The notes beneath the pieces were generated by a model that saw only the letters and a program-made list of their open reading frames with translations, did not search any database and had not been told where the DNA came from. The position numbers and the translations under genes were made by a program. From Sciurus carolinensis (Eukaryota > Chordata > Mammalia > Rodentia > Sciuridae), in the NCBI RefSeq assembly GCF_902686445.1, contig NW_025920105.1, positions 3,820,979 through 3,884,978 of the forward strand: a DNA stretch of 64,000 nucleotides, read 5' to 3'. Each line of letters opens with the position of its first letter. The stretch's first letter is position 1. Below, one piece after another: positions 50,160-62,430 of this stretch.

Positions 50160-50993
50160 TTAGCTTTTGTTTATCATGGAAGGATTTATTTCGTTGTCAA
50201 ATCTGAAGGTAAGTTTTGCTGGGAATAAGATTCTTGGTTGGCATCCATTTTCTTTTAGGGCTTGAAAAATGTTATTCCAGGCCCTTCTAGCTTTTAGGGT
50301 CTGGATTGAAAAATCTGCTGATATCCGTATTGGCTTCCCCCTGAATGTAATTTGGTTCTTTTCTCTCACAGCCTTTAAGATTCTGTCTTTATTTTGTATG
50401 TTAGGTATTTTCATTATAATGTGCCTTGGTGTGGGTCTGTTGTAATTTTGTGTATTTGGAGTCCTGTAAGCCTCTTGAACTTGATTTTCCATTTCGTTCT
50501 TCAGATTTGGGAAATTTTCTGAAATTATCTCATTGAATAGGTTGTTCATTCCTTTGGTTTGTTTCTCTAAGCCTTCCTCAATCCCAATAATTCTCAAATT
50601 TGGCCTTTTCATGATATCCCATAGTTCTTGGAGATTCTGTTCATGATTTCTTACCATCTTCTCTGTTTGTTCAACTTTGTTTTCGAGGTTAAATATTTTG
50701 TCTTCAATATCTGAGGTTCTGTCTTCCAGGTGTTCTATCCTATTGGTTGTGCTTTCTATGGAGTTCTTAATTTGGTTTATTGTTTCCTTCATTTCAAGGA
50801 TTTCTGTTTGGTTTTTTTTCAATATCTCTAACTCTTTATTGAAATGGTCTTTTGCTTCCTGTATTTGCTCTTTTAACTGTCTATTGGTGCGTTCATTCAA
50901 TGCCTGCATTTGCTCTTTCATTTCATCGTTTGCTTCCCTTATCATGTTGATTATGTACATTCTGAACTCCCTTTCTGACATTTCTTCTGCCAT
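50160..50993 (-). CDS. L1 ORF1 RNA-binding protein, uninterrupted
   Basis: A 277-residue frame from the ATG at 50993. The same frame is open for about 39 more codons upstream (to about 51110) without another ATG. Roughly residues 10-125 are a heptad-rich coiled coil (many L/I with K/E), used for trimerisation. An RNA-recognition domain follows (MKRPNLRIIGIEEG, RHIIMKI). The C-terminal domain contains ITFRGKPIRISADFS and ARRAWNNIFQ. L1 ORF1 proteins are usually about 340-370 residues, so the N-terminus may be shortened or the true start lost. It acts as a nucleic-acid chaperone in the L1 RNP. No frameshift or stop is seen inside it. Confidence 0.88.
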   Translation of the reverse strand: MAEEMSEREFRMYIINMIREANDEMKEQMQALNERTNRQLKEQIQEAKDHFNKELEILKKNQTEILEMKETINQIKNSIESTTNRIEHLEDRTSDIEDKIFNLENKVEQTEKMVRNHEQNLQELWDIMKRPNLRIIGIEEGLEKQTKGMNNLFNEIISENFPNLKNEMENQVQEAYRTPNTQNYNRPTPRHIIMKIPNIQNKDRILKAVREKNQITFRGKPIRISADFSIQTLKARRAWNNIFQALKENGCQPRILFPAKLTFRFDNEINPSMINKS

Positions 50994-51110
50994 GCTGTCA
51001 TTGGATTTTATTGATATAACATCCAGATTTGTTGAGGCATTTTCTTCCCTTGTTTTCTCATATTGTTCAGGTATCAGTGGACTGCAGAGATGTTGCAGAT
51101 TTCCTCTATT

Positions 51111-52563
51111 GACTTATAATGTCCCTGAAGATTGCTAGTGTATCCCCTCTTATCCTTCAGTAGCCTGAAGTCTTAGAGGAAGTTGATACTTCGGTGTTCC
51201 CCTAGGTAGCTGCCTCTCTAGGGGTGGTGGTCTTCAGGTGGGGTATATTCCCTGCTAGAGGGCAGAGGTGCCTCTACTTGTTGACCAATGGTCATCCAAA
51301 GGGGAGCTAGACTGCGGGCTAAGGCAATGCCTGTTTGGGCCTGTGTCTCTGGTTTTACTGTCTTTGTGGGAAAACCTCACTCTGCGGGGAAGACCCACCC
51401 GGTGGGGAGGTCTCACTAGTCCGTTCCCCTCCTAGAGGTTCTCCTCAGTCCACAACTACCGCCTGTGCAGGGCAGCCTTCCCAAGCAGCGTTTCCAGGGG
51501 CCTGGACCTACCTCCTGGGCTTGGGAGCCCTGCCCTTCGCAGACGAGTCTCCTTTGGTGGCCCCTCCTCAGAGAAGCTGCCCACAGTCCTGGAACCTTCG
51601 CTCCACCCCTCAGCTGGTCTCTGTGTAGCTCTTTCAAGAAAAGGTGCTTAGATCCCCGGCTCAGACCGTGCTTTGCACCTAATCACTTGGCTATGCGACC
51701 CCTCCTCTGAAGAGTCACTTGGAGCCTCGTACATATGCTCCAAGCCCCAGTGACCCGTCACTCGTCTCTTCCTCCAGGCAGGTGTTCTGTGTGGGCGCTT
51801 GGAGACCAAGCCACTCACTGCGCACCTCCACCTCCTCAGGACAGCCCCCTCCCCGTTGTTCAGGCAGTTGCTGAATCCAAATAGTTCGCCACCCAACTCT
51901 TTCTCTGGCAGCCCCCGGAGCCCTGCAGATTGGTCCAAAAAACCAAAAAACCAAGCGGTGTGCTGCTCGGCCTCCTCTGCAAGGTCTCCCACTTTCCGAG
52001 CTCACTGTTCCAATGAGGGTAGATGTGTCTTACTGCCTGGGCAGGGCAGCCTTCCCAGGGGCCCAGACCTACCTCCTGGGCCTGGGAGCCTCACCCTTCG
52101 TAGACGAGTCTCCTTAGGTTGTCCCTTCTCAGAGACGCTGCCTGAAGTCCTGGAACCTTCACTTCGCCCCTCAGTTTGTCTCTGTGTAGTTCATTCAAGA
52201 AAAGGTGCCTAGGTCCCTGGACCGGACCTTGCTATGCACCTAATCGCCTGGCTATGCGACCCGCCCTCTGAGCAGTCACTTGGAGCCTCGTACATATGCT
52301 CCAAGCCCCAGTGACCCGTCGCTCGTCTCTTCCTCCAGGTGTGGGCGCTTGGAGACCAAGGCACTCACTGCGCACCTCCACCTCCTCTGGGCAGCCCCCT
52401 CCCCGTTGCTCAGGCGGTTGCTGGATCCAAACAACTCGCCGCCCCACTCTTTCTCTGGCAGCCGCTGGAGCCCTGGCAGATCGCTTCAAAACCAAGCAGT
52501 GTGTCGCACAACCTCCCTTGCAAAGATCCCCGCTTTCCGAGTTCACTGCTCCAGCAGGGGAGA
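51111..52563 (-). promoter_or_regulatory. L1 5' UTR with two tandem promoter monomers
   Basis: GC-rich, CpG-containing sequence upstream of ORF1 on minus. 51111-51467 is a non-repeated tether. Monomer 1 starts near 51468 and monomer 2 near 52042, a 574-bp period anchored on 'cagggcagccttccca'. Both share 'gcctcgtacatatgctccaa', 'tgggcgcttggagaccaag' and other long blocks. The outermost monomer is cut about 50 bp short at the insertion point. Tandem monomers acting as promoter are known for mouse L1; here the role is inferred from position. Confidence 0.85.
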
Positions 52564-53335
52564 ACCTATTACTTTTACCAAAGAAGAGAACATGAAGAAT
52601 GAAGCATTTATTTCAAAGTGACCATAAACTGTGTGTATGTTGCTCATTTTTACAGTGGTCCTGTATGCACAACAATGGGTAACATGGGTTGCATGACCTG
52701 GAGAAGCCAGGCACTCTCACTCTAGTGACAGGCACACTTCTGAAGTTCACCTTTCCTTCTGGACCCCTGCTTTTGCCTGAAGAATGCACTGGCCATGACT
52801 TCAAGGAATATATCCTGAAAACTCTCCTCTTTTTTCTCTTGAGAATGTCTTTGTTTTCACATTCATGAAGACAGACATCAGAGGGTTTACCCAACTTTTC
52901 ATTAATTTTGTGAATGTTTTCCTTTCTGATGTGGAGTGTTGTTACACAAGGCTTTAGAGTTAGTATCTGATAACTCCTGAGTGTGGGTTGTTTTCAGGTT
53001 GACTTCTGTTTCTTCCTTAAGATTCTGGTTCTATGCATGTTGAGAACATCTGAATTGTCTCCTGACTGCTGTGGCTCACTTGGTGTATGGACTCTGGATT
53101 TTCATAATTCTTTGGAGAATGGACAGTTTTGTTTCTGCAAGAAAGTGTCCCATTCATGTCTCCCCTGAGTCTAGCAGTTAATCCATGTCATAGACTTTCC
53201 TTTGTGGCTTGATTACTGAACTTGGGGTCTCTTCAGCTCTCAGGCAGCAGAATCAGAGAAAACACAACCACATCAAGAACAAGACTCTGCATGCTCATGT
53301 GTGAGTGTAAGGGAGGCAGCACCAGGGCATAGACC
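52564..53335 (+). repeat. Segmental duplication, copy B, right part
   Basis: Continues copy A from 20258 ('acctattactttta', then 'atttatttcaaagtg') to about 21030 ('gtaagggaggcagcaccagg'). Both copies keep a partly open minus frame with ECENKDIL/KCENKDIL and RIYSLKxWPxHSSG blocks, but it is interrupted differently in each and belongs to no family I know. Confidence 0.85.
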
Positions 53336-53499
53336 TCAGTGCAGCACAAGAGGAGCATCTGTGGGGCAGGCAGGGACCAGCCTCTTGGTGTTCCTACACA
53401 CACAGGTGAGTTATGGTCACCCTGCACTCTTTATGGGGCCCAGACTTGGAGGTCAATGCTTCTTTGTCCAGTGCCCTGCACTGTCCAGTGCCCAGTGAT

Positions 53500-53645
53500 C
53501 CTCGAGCAATGGGACACTTGCCTGTAGCTTCCCTGGCCAGTAGACCTGGTAGGGCCCAACTGCCTGCAGCAGAACAGACTTCACCAGGTGGGCAACTTGC
53601 CAGGTGTGGTTGAATGAGGACAGCACTAACAAGTGGGCCACTCTG
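53500..53645 (+). repeat. Short dispersed duplicate, copy 1
   Basis: Resembles 55855-55960: 'cttccctggccagtagacctgg' region, 'gcagcagaacagacttcacca' and a following 'gggccac'. The origin is unknown. Confidence 0.5.
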
Positions 53646-56600
53646 GGTATTTAAACTTGATTTCCCATTTCATTGTAGATCCAGCCAAGCTCTAAATAAG
53701 CATTTTGATAGTTTTTTGCCTATTTTTGTTTAATTTTTTCATCTTTTTATATATTTTATATTTGTGCTTACTAGTTGTTCATGACAGTAGAATGCACTTT
53801 GTAGATGTTCTTTAACCATGCTGTGTAGGAAGTGGTGTTCTCTTTTCCATGGTTCTATTTTGTTTGGGCTTTCAAGTTTAAGGCATCCACATGAGGACAC
53901 CTGTTTGAAAAGTACACATTTAAACAAGGAAATCAGTGAAATTAGTGACACAATATCTTTGTGGTACATAAAAACAGTTAAAAGAGAAAGAGCATTTTCT
54001 ATTTTAGAAATGCTTAAGATCTGTTTTTGGTGGTCCTACACTCCCATTAGAACTTGAGTTTCTGTTTAAATTTTTCTGTTTTTTAAATTCAAGGTTTGCA
54101 CATATCAGGTCTATATTTTTGTATTAGAGCAGGGATTTAATTAGTTCCCATTTTTGATGACATTGGGGCTCTATATCATTTGAGAGTCATCATTTTGTGC
54201 TGTGCTGCCTTTCAAATTTTTTACTTGCTTAATTTTTGGTGCTTGGGTGCTGCTGCTTTGGTGTAAGGAAAGCCTTCCCTCATAGATCATGTGAGAGTCA
54301 AGCCAAATCAATATAAACATGAACTGTTTTCTAATGTAAGCAACAGGATAGAGTCATGAATTTGCAAAGGCATCAATGTCCTTTGCAATTTTAGCTATTG
54401 TTGGAAATTAGCATTACTTACTGAATGATGTCTCAATTTCTTCTTGCTGTTTTAGTCTATTATTTTGAAGATGATGACTCTATTTGTATTTTTTGGAGAT
54501 CCTTAACAAGAAAAAAATTTGTTCATGTCTGTTCATTGAAGTTAATTTTTCATTTTCAACACCTTTTGCATGTAGTGCCCCACAGTAGAGTTCATAGCTC
54601 TTCTGATTTTAAATATTCAGCTGTGAAATTTTGTTCAATTCCTGTCTTACAGTGTGATAAATTTGTCAATATGATGCTATGCAGTGTAAAATTTTGCTCC
54701 TCACATCACTATCAGGCAATTGTATCATCCATCACCTTCACTTTCTGGGAGTATATTTGTGCAGGGACTGTGACACTTGCCTGTAGTCTGCATACTCCAG
54801 AGGCTACTGAAAGAACCCTGGGAATTGTCAAAGAGGCCATTTTGTCTAAGAGGCAGCAATCAGGTGAACAGGATGAACCCTTATGTACAGGCAGATTTTC
54901 CAGATAGTTGTGCATATAAAGGTAAGATGAAGGGTCCCTTGGAAACTCAGGCCAAGAGAATTTTTGCAGACAGCCTAGTTGTGAGCCTTTTCTGTTCAGT
55001 GGAACTGGAGAAGAGAAAGGAGACACCACCAATCTTTAGTTGACAAGATTTATTGCATCCTTCCTGTTTCTCTGTCTCCTTTGTTCTTTCTCTCTATCTT
55101 CCTTCTCCTTCCCTCTCCCTCTCTCCTCCCCCAGGCTCCTAGCTTATCAGCCAATTATAGCAAAGATTTCTCTCATGCAGAGGAGAGCATGCAGAGGAAT
55201 GACAACATAACACTATATAAATCAGGAGCTCTCCACGCGCAGCATGATATTAGAAAGCCAATCCTTGAGCCTGGCATTAACACGTCATAAGTCTCCAAGG
55301 AACTAGTAAGCAAGCAGCCTTTTTGGGTATTTCTTTATTTTGGTATCCAGTGCTCTTTGGCTCACTGCCAGGTGCCATCTTGTCCAAGACAGCCCTCAAC
55401 ATGAGCCAGAACAAAGGTGGTGGGGCCTGGAAAGTGCAGTGTGCACAGAACATCTCTCCTCACTTGCTACCTGACTCCTGGCATCCATCACACATACTCA
55501 GTGACTCAGTCCCTTCTCTTCTCAATAGGGAGCCAGGCAACTACCCACCTTGACCTAGAAGTCAAACATCACAGGTTCCAGCTGTTACCTGTTTGGGCAT
55601 TTTAGGAAAGGAGGAGCACCCTGCCAGAGTTTGTATGATGATTTCCAACTGGATCATCACCTAATCCACAGAGCTACACTGGATGCACCCCTGCTGTGAA
55701 TTGCCAACAGCCATCAATCCTGTGACTGGGAAGATTCTAGGCCAGTTCCCTGGCTCATAAATGTCACTGGTGAGCCCAGACTGGGGGAAACATGGCCAGG
55801 GGGCAATGCCTGGTTCTGGTGCTATACTGGGTGACCCTCACTCCTTAACAAACCCAACCTTTCTTCCTGGGCCTCTAGACCTGGTGGGGGCCAACAGCAT
55901 GCAGCAGAGTAAATGTCACCATGCCTGGGGTGGCTGGAAAGAGGAATTGGCCACCTAGTGGCCTGGAGGGTAGTGCGGGCTCTCAGGCTTCAGCGGGTCC
56001 CTTGCCCAGGAAGGAGCTGGGCCTCTCCTAGGCCAGATGGACCACACCCCCAGTACACCTTGGCTCCTGCTCCAGTGGGTGAAGAAGTTTGGAATGCATT
56101 TCTTGAAAAAAACAAGCTCCTGGGTCTGGCTACTGTGGTCTTTTTGTGTTAAAAATATAATCACATCAAGTTGGGATGAATGTAAATTTTTTTTCCAAGA
56201 AACATATTAAGTGTAGTGTGTCAATACTTGCAGCACAGTTTATGCATGATGTAGGAAGCTCTGTGACATTTTTTGTGAAGACTTTTGTCATGCTGCCATT
56301 TTTTCTTAGGGTAAACTGCTGTTTAACCTGGTTTGTATGTAGTTTCATAGCTCAAAGATGGATTGCGTGTAGGGAAGTCAGAGTGTTGGTCCTCCTGAGT
56401 TTTGTCCTATGCACTGCAGGGAGAGTTGAACCTAGATGAATAGTATATGACTGCAGGGTGTCAGTGTATATAGCAGGAACACACTCTTCAAGGGATTGAT
56501 TCGCAACCTGGCAGGGGAGTAGCATGGCAGTTTAATATTTCAATACACTGCTCAGAATTGCATGTAATTAAAACTTTATATGCTGTTTACTCCTGGAATT

Positions 56601-57551
56601 TTTTATTTAGTATTTTCAGATTACAGTGGACTTTGTATCTGAAATTTTAGAAAAGAGACATATCATTTAGTGGGGAGTATTGTAGTTAGAAAAATGAGCT
56701 TTTTTTTTTTTATTGAGGATGCAGTTTCACACAGGAACACAGGGAGGATAATAACAGTTTCAGAAAAAAAGTTGCTGTGTGGAGATGCTTGGGAGGGAGA
56801 AAAATAGCTCTAAAAGCTCCATTGGTCAGCAGGTGAGTGATGAGTTTAAAGGTGGGTTTAAGAAGATTTAGAGTAACTTTCTTTGTAGTATTTCTACCAT
56901 CATTAAAAGAGCTGTACAAAATGGGTCTCCAAGGTAAGATGTAGGAGACCATGTTTTTTTACGTAGGTTCACACTAACACCGCAATATGCCAGTGAGCAT
57001 TTTGACTGTCAAATGGGAAATGCAATGTTAGCCAACTTTGCCAGCGTACCCTTGTAGGAAGATGTGAAAGGAGACAGATTGATGAGAATAGTGGGAACAA
57101 AAGGTTTAGAGAATAATTCTATAAAATGGGCACACTGTGCTTACCCCCCAAAACTTTCTTTGTCCACATACCAATATGCCTGTAGCCCTACCTGTCCTAA
57201 GTGGATGGAATATGTTGTGTTCCTCACACAGGTACAGGCAGATGTCTGGCATCAGTGTGGGTAATAAAGGATTGGGGTCAAGAGATGATGATACTGGTTA
57301 TTAATGATATAACTCTAGGTTGTTTACCTGCACAATCATGCTTCTCAGCACTCTGAGTTTATAATGATTAACCCTCACATCACTGGTCTTTACAATGTAT
57401 ATGGAGAAGAAAGACAAGACAATAATTAAAAGGAATTTGGGGGTCTATTAAAAGCAGGAAGCACCCCTACCTGCAGACACACAACTCTGGGGCCCATTCT
57501 CTTTGCAGACATCTGTTACTATCACTTTCTTAAATTAAACTTGCTCTCAAG
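53646..57551. other. No gene recognised; possible old LTR and B1 piece
   Basis: AT-rich sequence with the second short duplicate (55855-55960) and a B1-like fragment at about 54775-54830. 54930-55340 could be an old minus-strand LTR: it has a TATATA motif near 55212 and an AATAAA-type motif near 55047, but no paired ends or target duplication are visible. The longest frame (160 residues, 54425-54907, plus) resembles nothing known. Confidence 0.4.
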
Positions 57552-57632
57552 CTAGGGATATACCTCAGTTGGTAAAGTGCTTGCTTTGCAAGCACAAAGC
57601 CCTGGGTTTCTTCTCCAGCACTAAAAAAATAA
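57552..57632 (+). mobile_element. ID SINE, well preserved
   Basis: 'ctagggatatacctcagttg' (A box), 'gtaaagtgcttgctttgcaa', 'agccctgggtttcttctcca' and an (aaaat)n tail match a tRNA-derived ID element in plus orientation. It is the clearest copy in the window and supports a squirrel-like rodent source. Confidence 0.9.
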
Positions 57633-60600
57633 AATAAAATAAAACTTGCCCTCTATACTTGTCTCAGAGTCTCTCAGATGTTAAATCTTTAACACTGGGG
57701 AAAAAGAACCCTTTCCCAATCTCCAAGTCCAGTATTATCTGGGGCCTCTTCCAGGACCATTACCAAAGTGAGATCCTCCTCACATGATGTCATTCTGAGT
57801 TGTGTCTTTTTTATTTATTTCCCTTTCTTTCTGGAATACAACATTCTGCACCTGTCAGTCATTTAAATGGGGTCAGTGTGGCATCCATTCTTAAAGTCTC
57901 AGGTGAAGTGCTTCATTTTTTTGTATGACTCCTAATCAGTTGCCCTGTAGTTTGGGCATGTTAGGCTACACAAAGGCTATTTTCTAATTTTCTATCCTGT
58001 CTTGGAGTGTGTCTGGCACTAGTAGACAGTGGCCTCTGATTCTGGTATGCATTTGTATGTGAGGAGTTGAGAAAGGAGGAAAGTAATTGTGAGATTCTGA
58101 CTGTGGTCACTCCCTGGTGAACCTCAAAGGCATGTCCTGAGACCTCTTCTCCTTCCAGGCCCCTGTGCATCCCATGGTGACCAGGCGATCAGTCAGTGAT
58201 GAGTGAATGCCACAGTAGCACATAGGCCTCTGAACAAGTCTACCAACTTTTGTCCCTCTGCTTGCTTCTCCTAAGCACTTTCCTTCACTCCCTCTCCAAT
58301 CAGATGCTAGCAGTTGAGAGAGGAATATTTTCCATGAAATGAAAAATAGAAAGGTTTTATAAGAAAAGGTCTGAGTCTTTCAAATGAATTTTTTTCTTAG
58401 ATCCTTCCATGAAAATGAAGTTAAGCATTCAAAAACCACTAGATGTTGTCCTTCCCATCTGGATATTCCTTTGGTCCATTGCAATTCAAGTATAAGCTCT
58501 TTATTCCAGCCCTCACCCTTACTGACTCTGACCTTGCAAAGACCCCTCAGACCTTGCTTAATAGAAGAATAATTCTTACTAGTTAGGCTCACTAACTACA
58601 TAGATGCCAAAAGCACGGGAATATTGTAGGCTGTCTTTCTTATCACTGAGTACCATGTTTGAAAATTTGACAGTGGCCAGGGAAAACCAGTAAGGACAAC
58701 TGAGTCTGGATTCCCTGGGCCTTTTTCATGTGACAAAAACTCTCACATTCTCACTAGTAATGCAATAATAAATTCAGCAGGACATGGGGGAGATGATGGG
58801 TTTCCTGACCATCAGAATCTCATTAGGAAGTTCTCCCTACCAAACTGGACTCTTCCTATGGTGTGTGCATAGTACTCTTTTCTTTCTTTCTTTTTTTTTT
58901 TTTTTCAGTTGGAAACTTCAGTCTCAACACTTAAGCTTGGTTCACCACTAGACTACATACTAAAACCTTGGGGCAAATTTGACTCACAGATATTTAAGCA
59001 AAATGCCTCATTTTCTTCTGCTGCCAAGTATGGATTCAAACACAATCTCTCCAATGAAGAATCATGGTCATCAGAAGAAACTATAAATTTAATACCCTTC
59101 TACAGTTTTGCCTGTTCTGTGAAAAGGAAGAAGCATATTCCCAAAGTTTGATATTTATGTACAAGCCTAAGTAAAAATTCCAAGGTGTGCCAAAAAGTAA
59201 ATTAGTTTCAGCTGTGAACTTCAGTGCTTTTTTTTTCCCACCAAAGAGTTTAAAAACTAATGGGTGGTTTAGCACAAACAGACCAGTATAATTAATTACA
59301 AGGATGCCATATAATGTTTTCATGGTCTTCCAGGGAAACAAATCACACCATAAGCATGGATAACCCAGAGACTTGCATATTTTTATGGCAACACATGAAG
59401 GAGGAGAATGGTTATGACCATGCTGGGCAAGGTAGCAGTTAAATCCAGAGATTATAGCAGGAGGGGCAGGAACTGCTGACTGTTGAAGGCTTCAGGTTTT
59501 ATTCAGACAAGAGCTTCATCTTCACAAGGAATAGCAGGGGATGAACTAATCACAGTTGAAAAACATTCTTCTACATTCATTCCTGGTCTGACACCAACTT
59601 GGGAAATGAAAAAAATGTTCTCCAAATGGAAACAAACTATAACATCATAGTTGAAGAGACTGGTTTAATTAAAGGGAGAAAAAATTGGTCAAAGTGCCCT
59701 CAGTGTGAGGTTTTACCTCTCCAACTCAAAGGGGAAGATTTTCTGCCTCCTCAACTTTCTGGTTGATCTGTGTTTGGAGGGAGATTGCAGCTCAATGCTG
59801 TGCAGTGCTAAGGAGCCCCCAGAAGAGCTGTGCTCACTTCTGCAGCTGCTGTAAGAGACTGAGCAAAAATTAGAGACCTAGTAGGGAAAGTGGTTTCACT
59901 GAGGAAGGGGTGTACACAGACAAAGGTGACAGTGTGTTTTTTTTTTTTTATACCACAATATAATCCAATGAAAATACAACAGAAACAAATAGGTCTTAAA
60001 AACATATCACCTAAAACTACTTCCCTGAATTCACTATTGTGTGCTTTAAATTGGGCAAAATTTACTACTCTCTAATGTAAATATATTTTAAAGTCCTGTG
60101 ACAGTCCAGAATGTACTCAACTGAGATCTTGCTGATAAATTTCAACAGTTAAATGTAAAGGTCTCCCTTTATCTTTAAGGATTGACTCTGGAGTGATTTC
60201 TAGCAGTGAAAACCCAAGTGTGCACCTGAGTGACATATTCCAGGCTTTACATTAATTTTTCTAATTCTGTCTTTTATATGTCATAGTTATATTTACCTAA
60301 AATATTTATTCCTCTCCTATTTTTAGTAGACTTATTATTTTATTTCTGAATAAAGAATTGTTGTAGATGATAAAGTTTTAATAAAATGCTTTTATCTTAT
60401 TCTCAGGAGACTGGTTTTCTGATTTCTAGATCCTGTAGGAAAACAAGAATTATTTAGAAAATAATATTTAGGATCATCTCCAGATCTAATATTTAAATAA
60501 AATTGACACATGTATAATTATCAAGTAGAAGAAGTAAAAAGGTTAATTTTGATTTGAAAATTTTGGAAAGTTACTGTTATAGATTTTACTCAAATAAATA

Positions 60601-61584
60601 ATATTTAAAATATAAATAGAGAAGTAATGGGAAAATTGGTTATACAACTTATATCTTGCACATTTTTCTTCACTTTTCAAATAAAGGATGTCATGTGAAT
60701 GAGAATTCCTATAGGTAGTTTGATGTGTATTAGTTATACTCTAGTGGGTAATTCAAATAGTTGTTCATTCGCTTTTGTCTATTAAACTTTTGGGAGCTAT
60801 CTTTACAATGAGATGAATGGTGTGAATGATGCTTATAAAGTACGTCAACATACAAAGTTACTCAGGATAAATGAAAATATGTTTAATTTAAAGGGTACTA
60901 ATATGTTTAAAAATGATTTTCTGGAATTTTTTTAAAAAATATTTTTTAAAGATTTTTGTAGTGGTATATCATAACAAGTGAACAATATTCTCCAGATAAT
61001 GAAATTCAACTGAACGTTCAGTTCTTGGAACATTCCAGCTAGTTAAAATTTTCCTAAACTTGCATAAGTCACATTCAAAGAGAGAAATGTTCTAAATTTA
61101 TTACTCTCCTTTGGTAAAATTTGTCAAACATCCAGAATTTTGAGATATGAGTAGGTGGCTAACTGACTGGCCAATCAGAGTTATCATAGCAAAAGTTCTC
61201 ACAGCTTATTGAAAGTAAATTTTATATATGTGTAAAATACATTTTACATAATGATGATTTGTGAATTGGTTTGCTTTACTCAACTCTCTTTTTCCTTTAG
61301 AAAATTGACCATCCACTAGCTTAAACCATATTTGGTTTATTGCTCTAAAACAATTAATTATTTGGTCAATTGATGTATTAGTACCTACATGAACATCTAA
61401 TCTGGCTCTACAAGAAGAAAAAAGTCTAGTTCCATAGTTCTTTATTAGCTAGTTGGAGTTTTTTTTTTTTTTTAAGTAATTTGCTTGTGTTTTTTTTTTT
61501 TTTTCAATTTAATCTAGTTCCTCCATTTAAGACAATTAGAAAGTTAACTGTCCCTTGTAAAACTAAAAGGAATATTTTTAAAAT
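57633..61584. other. AT-rich DNA, no recognised feature
   Basis: About 4 kb with only short frames and several T runs (58890-58906, 59938-59950, 61451-61504). I see no LTR pair, L1 piece or duplicated block. Confidence 0.4.
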
Positions 61585-61662
61585 CATGTTGGGGATTGAA
61601 CCTTGGGCCTTATGCATGCTAAGTGAGCTCTCAACCAGTGGAGCTGTATCTCCAGTTCATGA
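61585..61662 (-). mobile_element. ID SINE, minus strand
   Basis: Plus reads 'atgttggggattgaaccttg', 'ggccttatgcatgctaagtg' and 'cagtggagctgtatctccag', an inverted ID element. Confidence 0.85.
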
Positions 61663-62430
61663 AATCCTTTTATACATCTTTGTGATGAAATTGCATACAA
61701 GTAATGTCCACGCTGGTCATGAGGTCCAAAATTCCTATTAAAATGCTTGTAATATAGTATGTACACTTTATTTAGTTCATTTATTTATGAATGCTCTTTA
61801 GCACATTTTTGGCCCCAATAAAATGTGGTTCCTTGAATGAGGGAGACATTTTTACAAACTATCTAGAAAGTACATCTTTTGATTTTTGTTTACATTTTTT
61901 CATCTTCTATACTTGATTTACCAGGCTTCTAATGAAAATTTGGATAATTTTAGAATGATAATCACTTGTATATCGGTTCACTATGGTTCAATCATTTAAA
62001 GTTTTATTTATTAATTTAAGGTAATTTTATTCTTAAACAATTGTAGATTTATATGGAGTTGTGTTGAGAAAAAGAGAGACATCATCTGCTAACTTTATAT
62101 AGACCCCCCCAGAGTTCACACTGTGACATTGAAGATGGTATAGCTCAGGTGTAGACCATTTCCTTCTCAAATATCCCTCATGCTGACCTCTGAGCCACAC
62201 CTATTTTCTCCTGCTGCCCTCCATACTACTCATGGACACCATTAAAACTTTTCTATTTTTATAAATTTATCATTTCAAGAATGTTTTACAAACAGAAATA
62301 TACTATGGAACCTTTACTGATTTAAAAAATGTTGTAATTCTTTTGTGATTCATTCAGTTTGTTGTGAATATAATAAGGGCTAACACATCTGTGAGCATAC
62401 CATCTGAAAGCACTCAGAAACCACTCCTGA
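61663..62430. other. AT-rich DNA, no recognised feature
   Basis: Only short frames and no repeat signature that I can name. It ends at the LTR of the second tRNA-His-family element. Confidence 0.35.

Larger units (their letters stand above)
46066..52569 (-). mobile_element. Near full-length LINE-1 inserted in duplication copy B
   Basis: The element is 46072-52563 (6492 bp), minus strand, flanked by the hexamer acctat (46066-46071 and 52564-52569). Order on minus: 5' UTR with tandem monomers, ORF1, a spacer of about 160 bp, ORF2, a short 3' UTR. It is far better preserved than the L1s at 1-7872. The 3' end has no poly(A) (no T run at the left edge on plus), and the 3' UTR stops early compared with the copy at 6946, which continues some 150 bases further. 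The pre-insertion site is preserved at 20258-20263. Confidence 0.92.

Noticed and set aside
54425..54907. 160-residue plus frame
   Set aside because: No family resemblance, AT-rich composition, and it runs through a B1-like fragment.
57552..57632. A true tRNA gene
   Set aside because: It has tRNA-like boxes but also the A-rich tail and family features of an ID SINE. The tRNA fold is not preserved.
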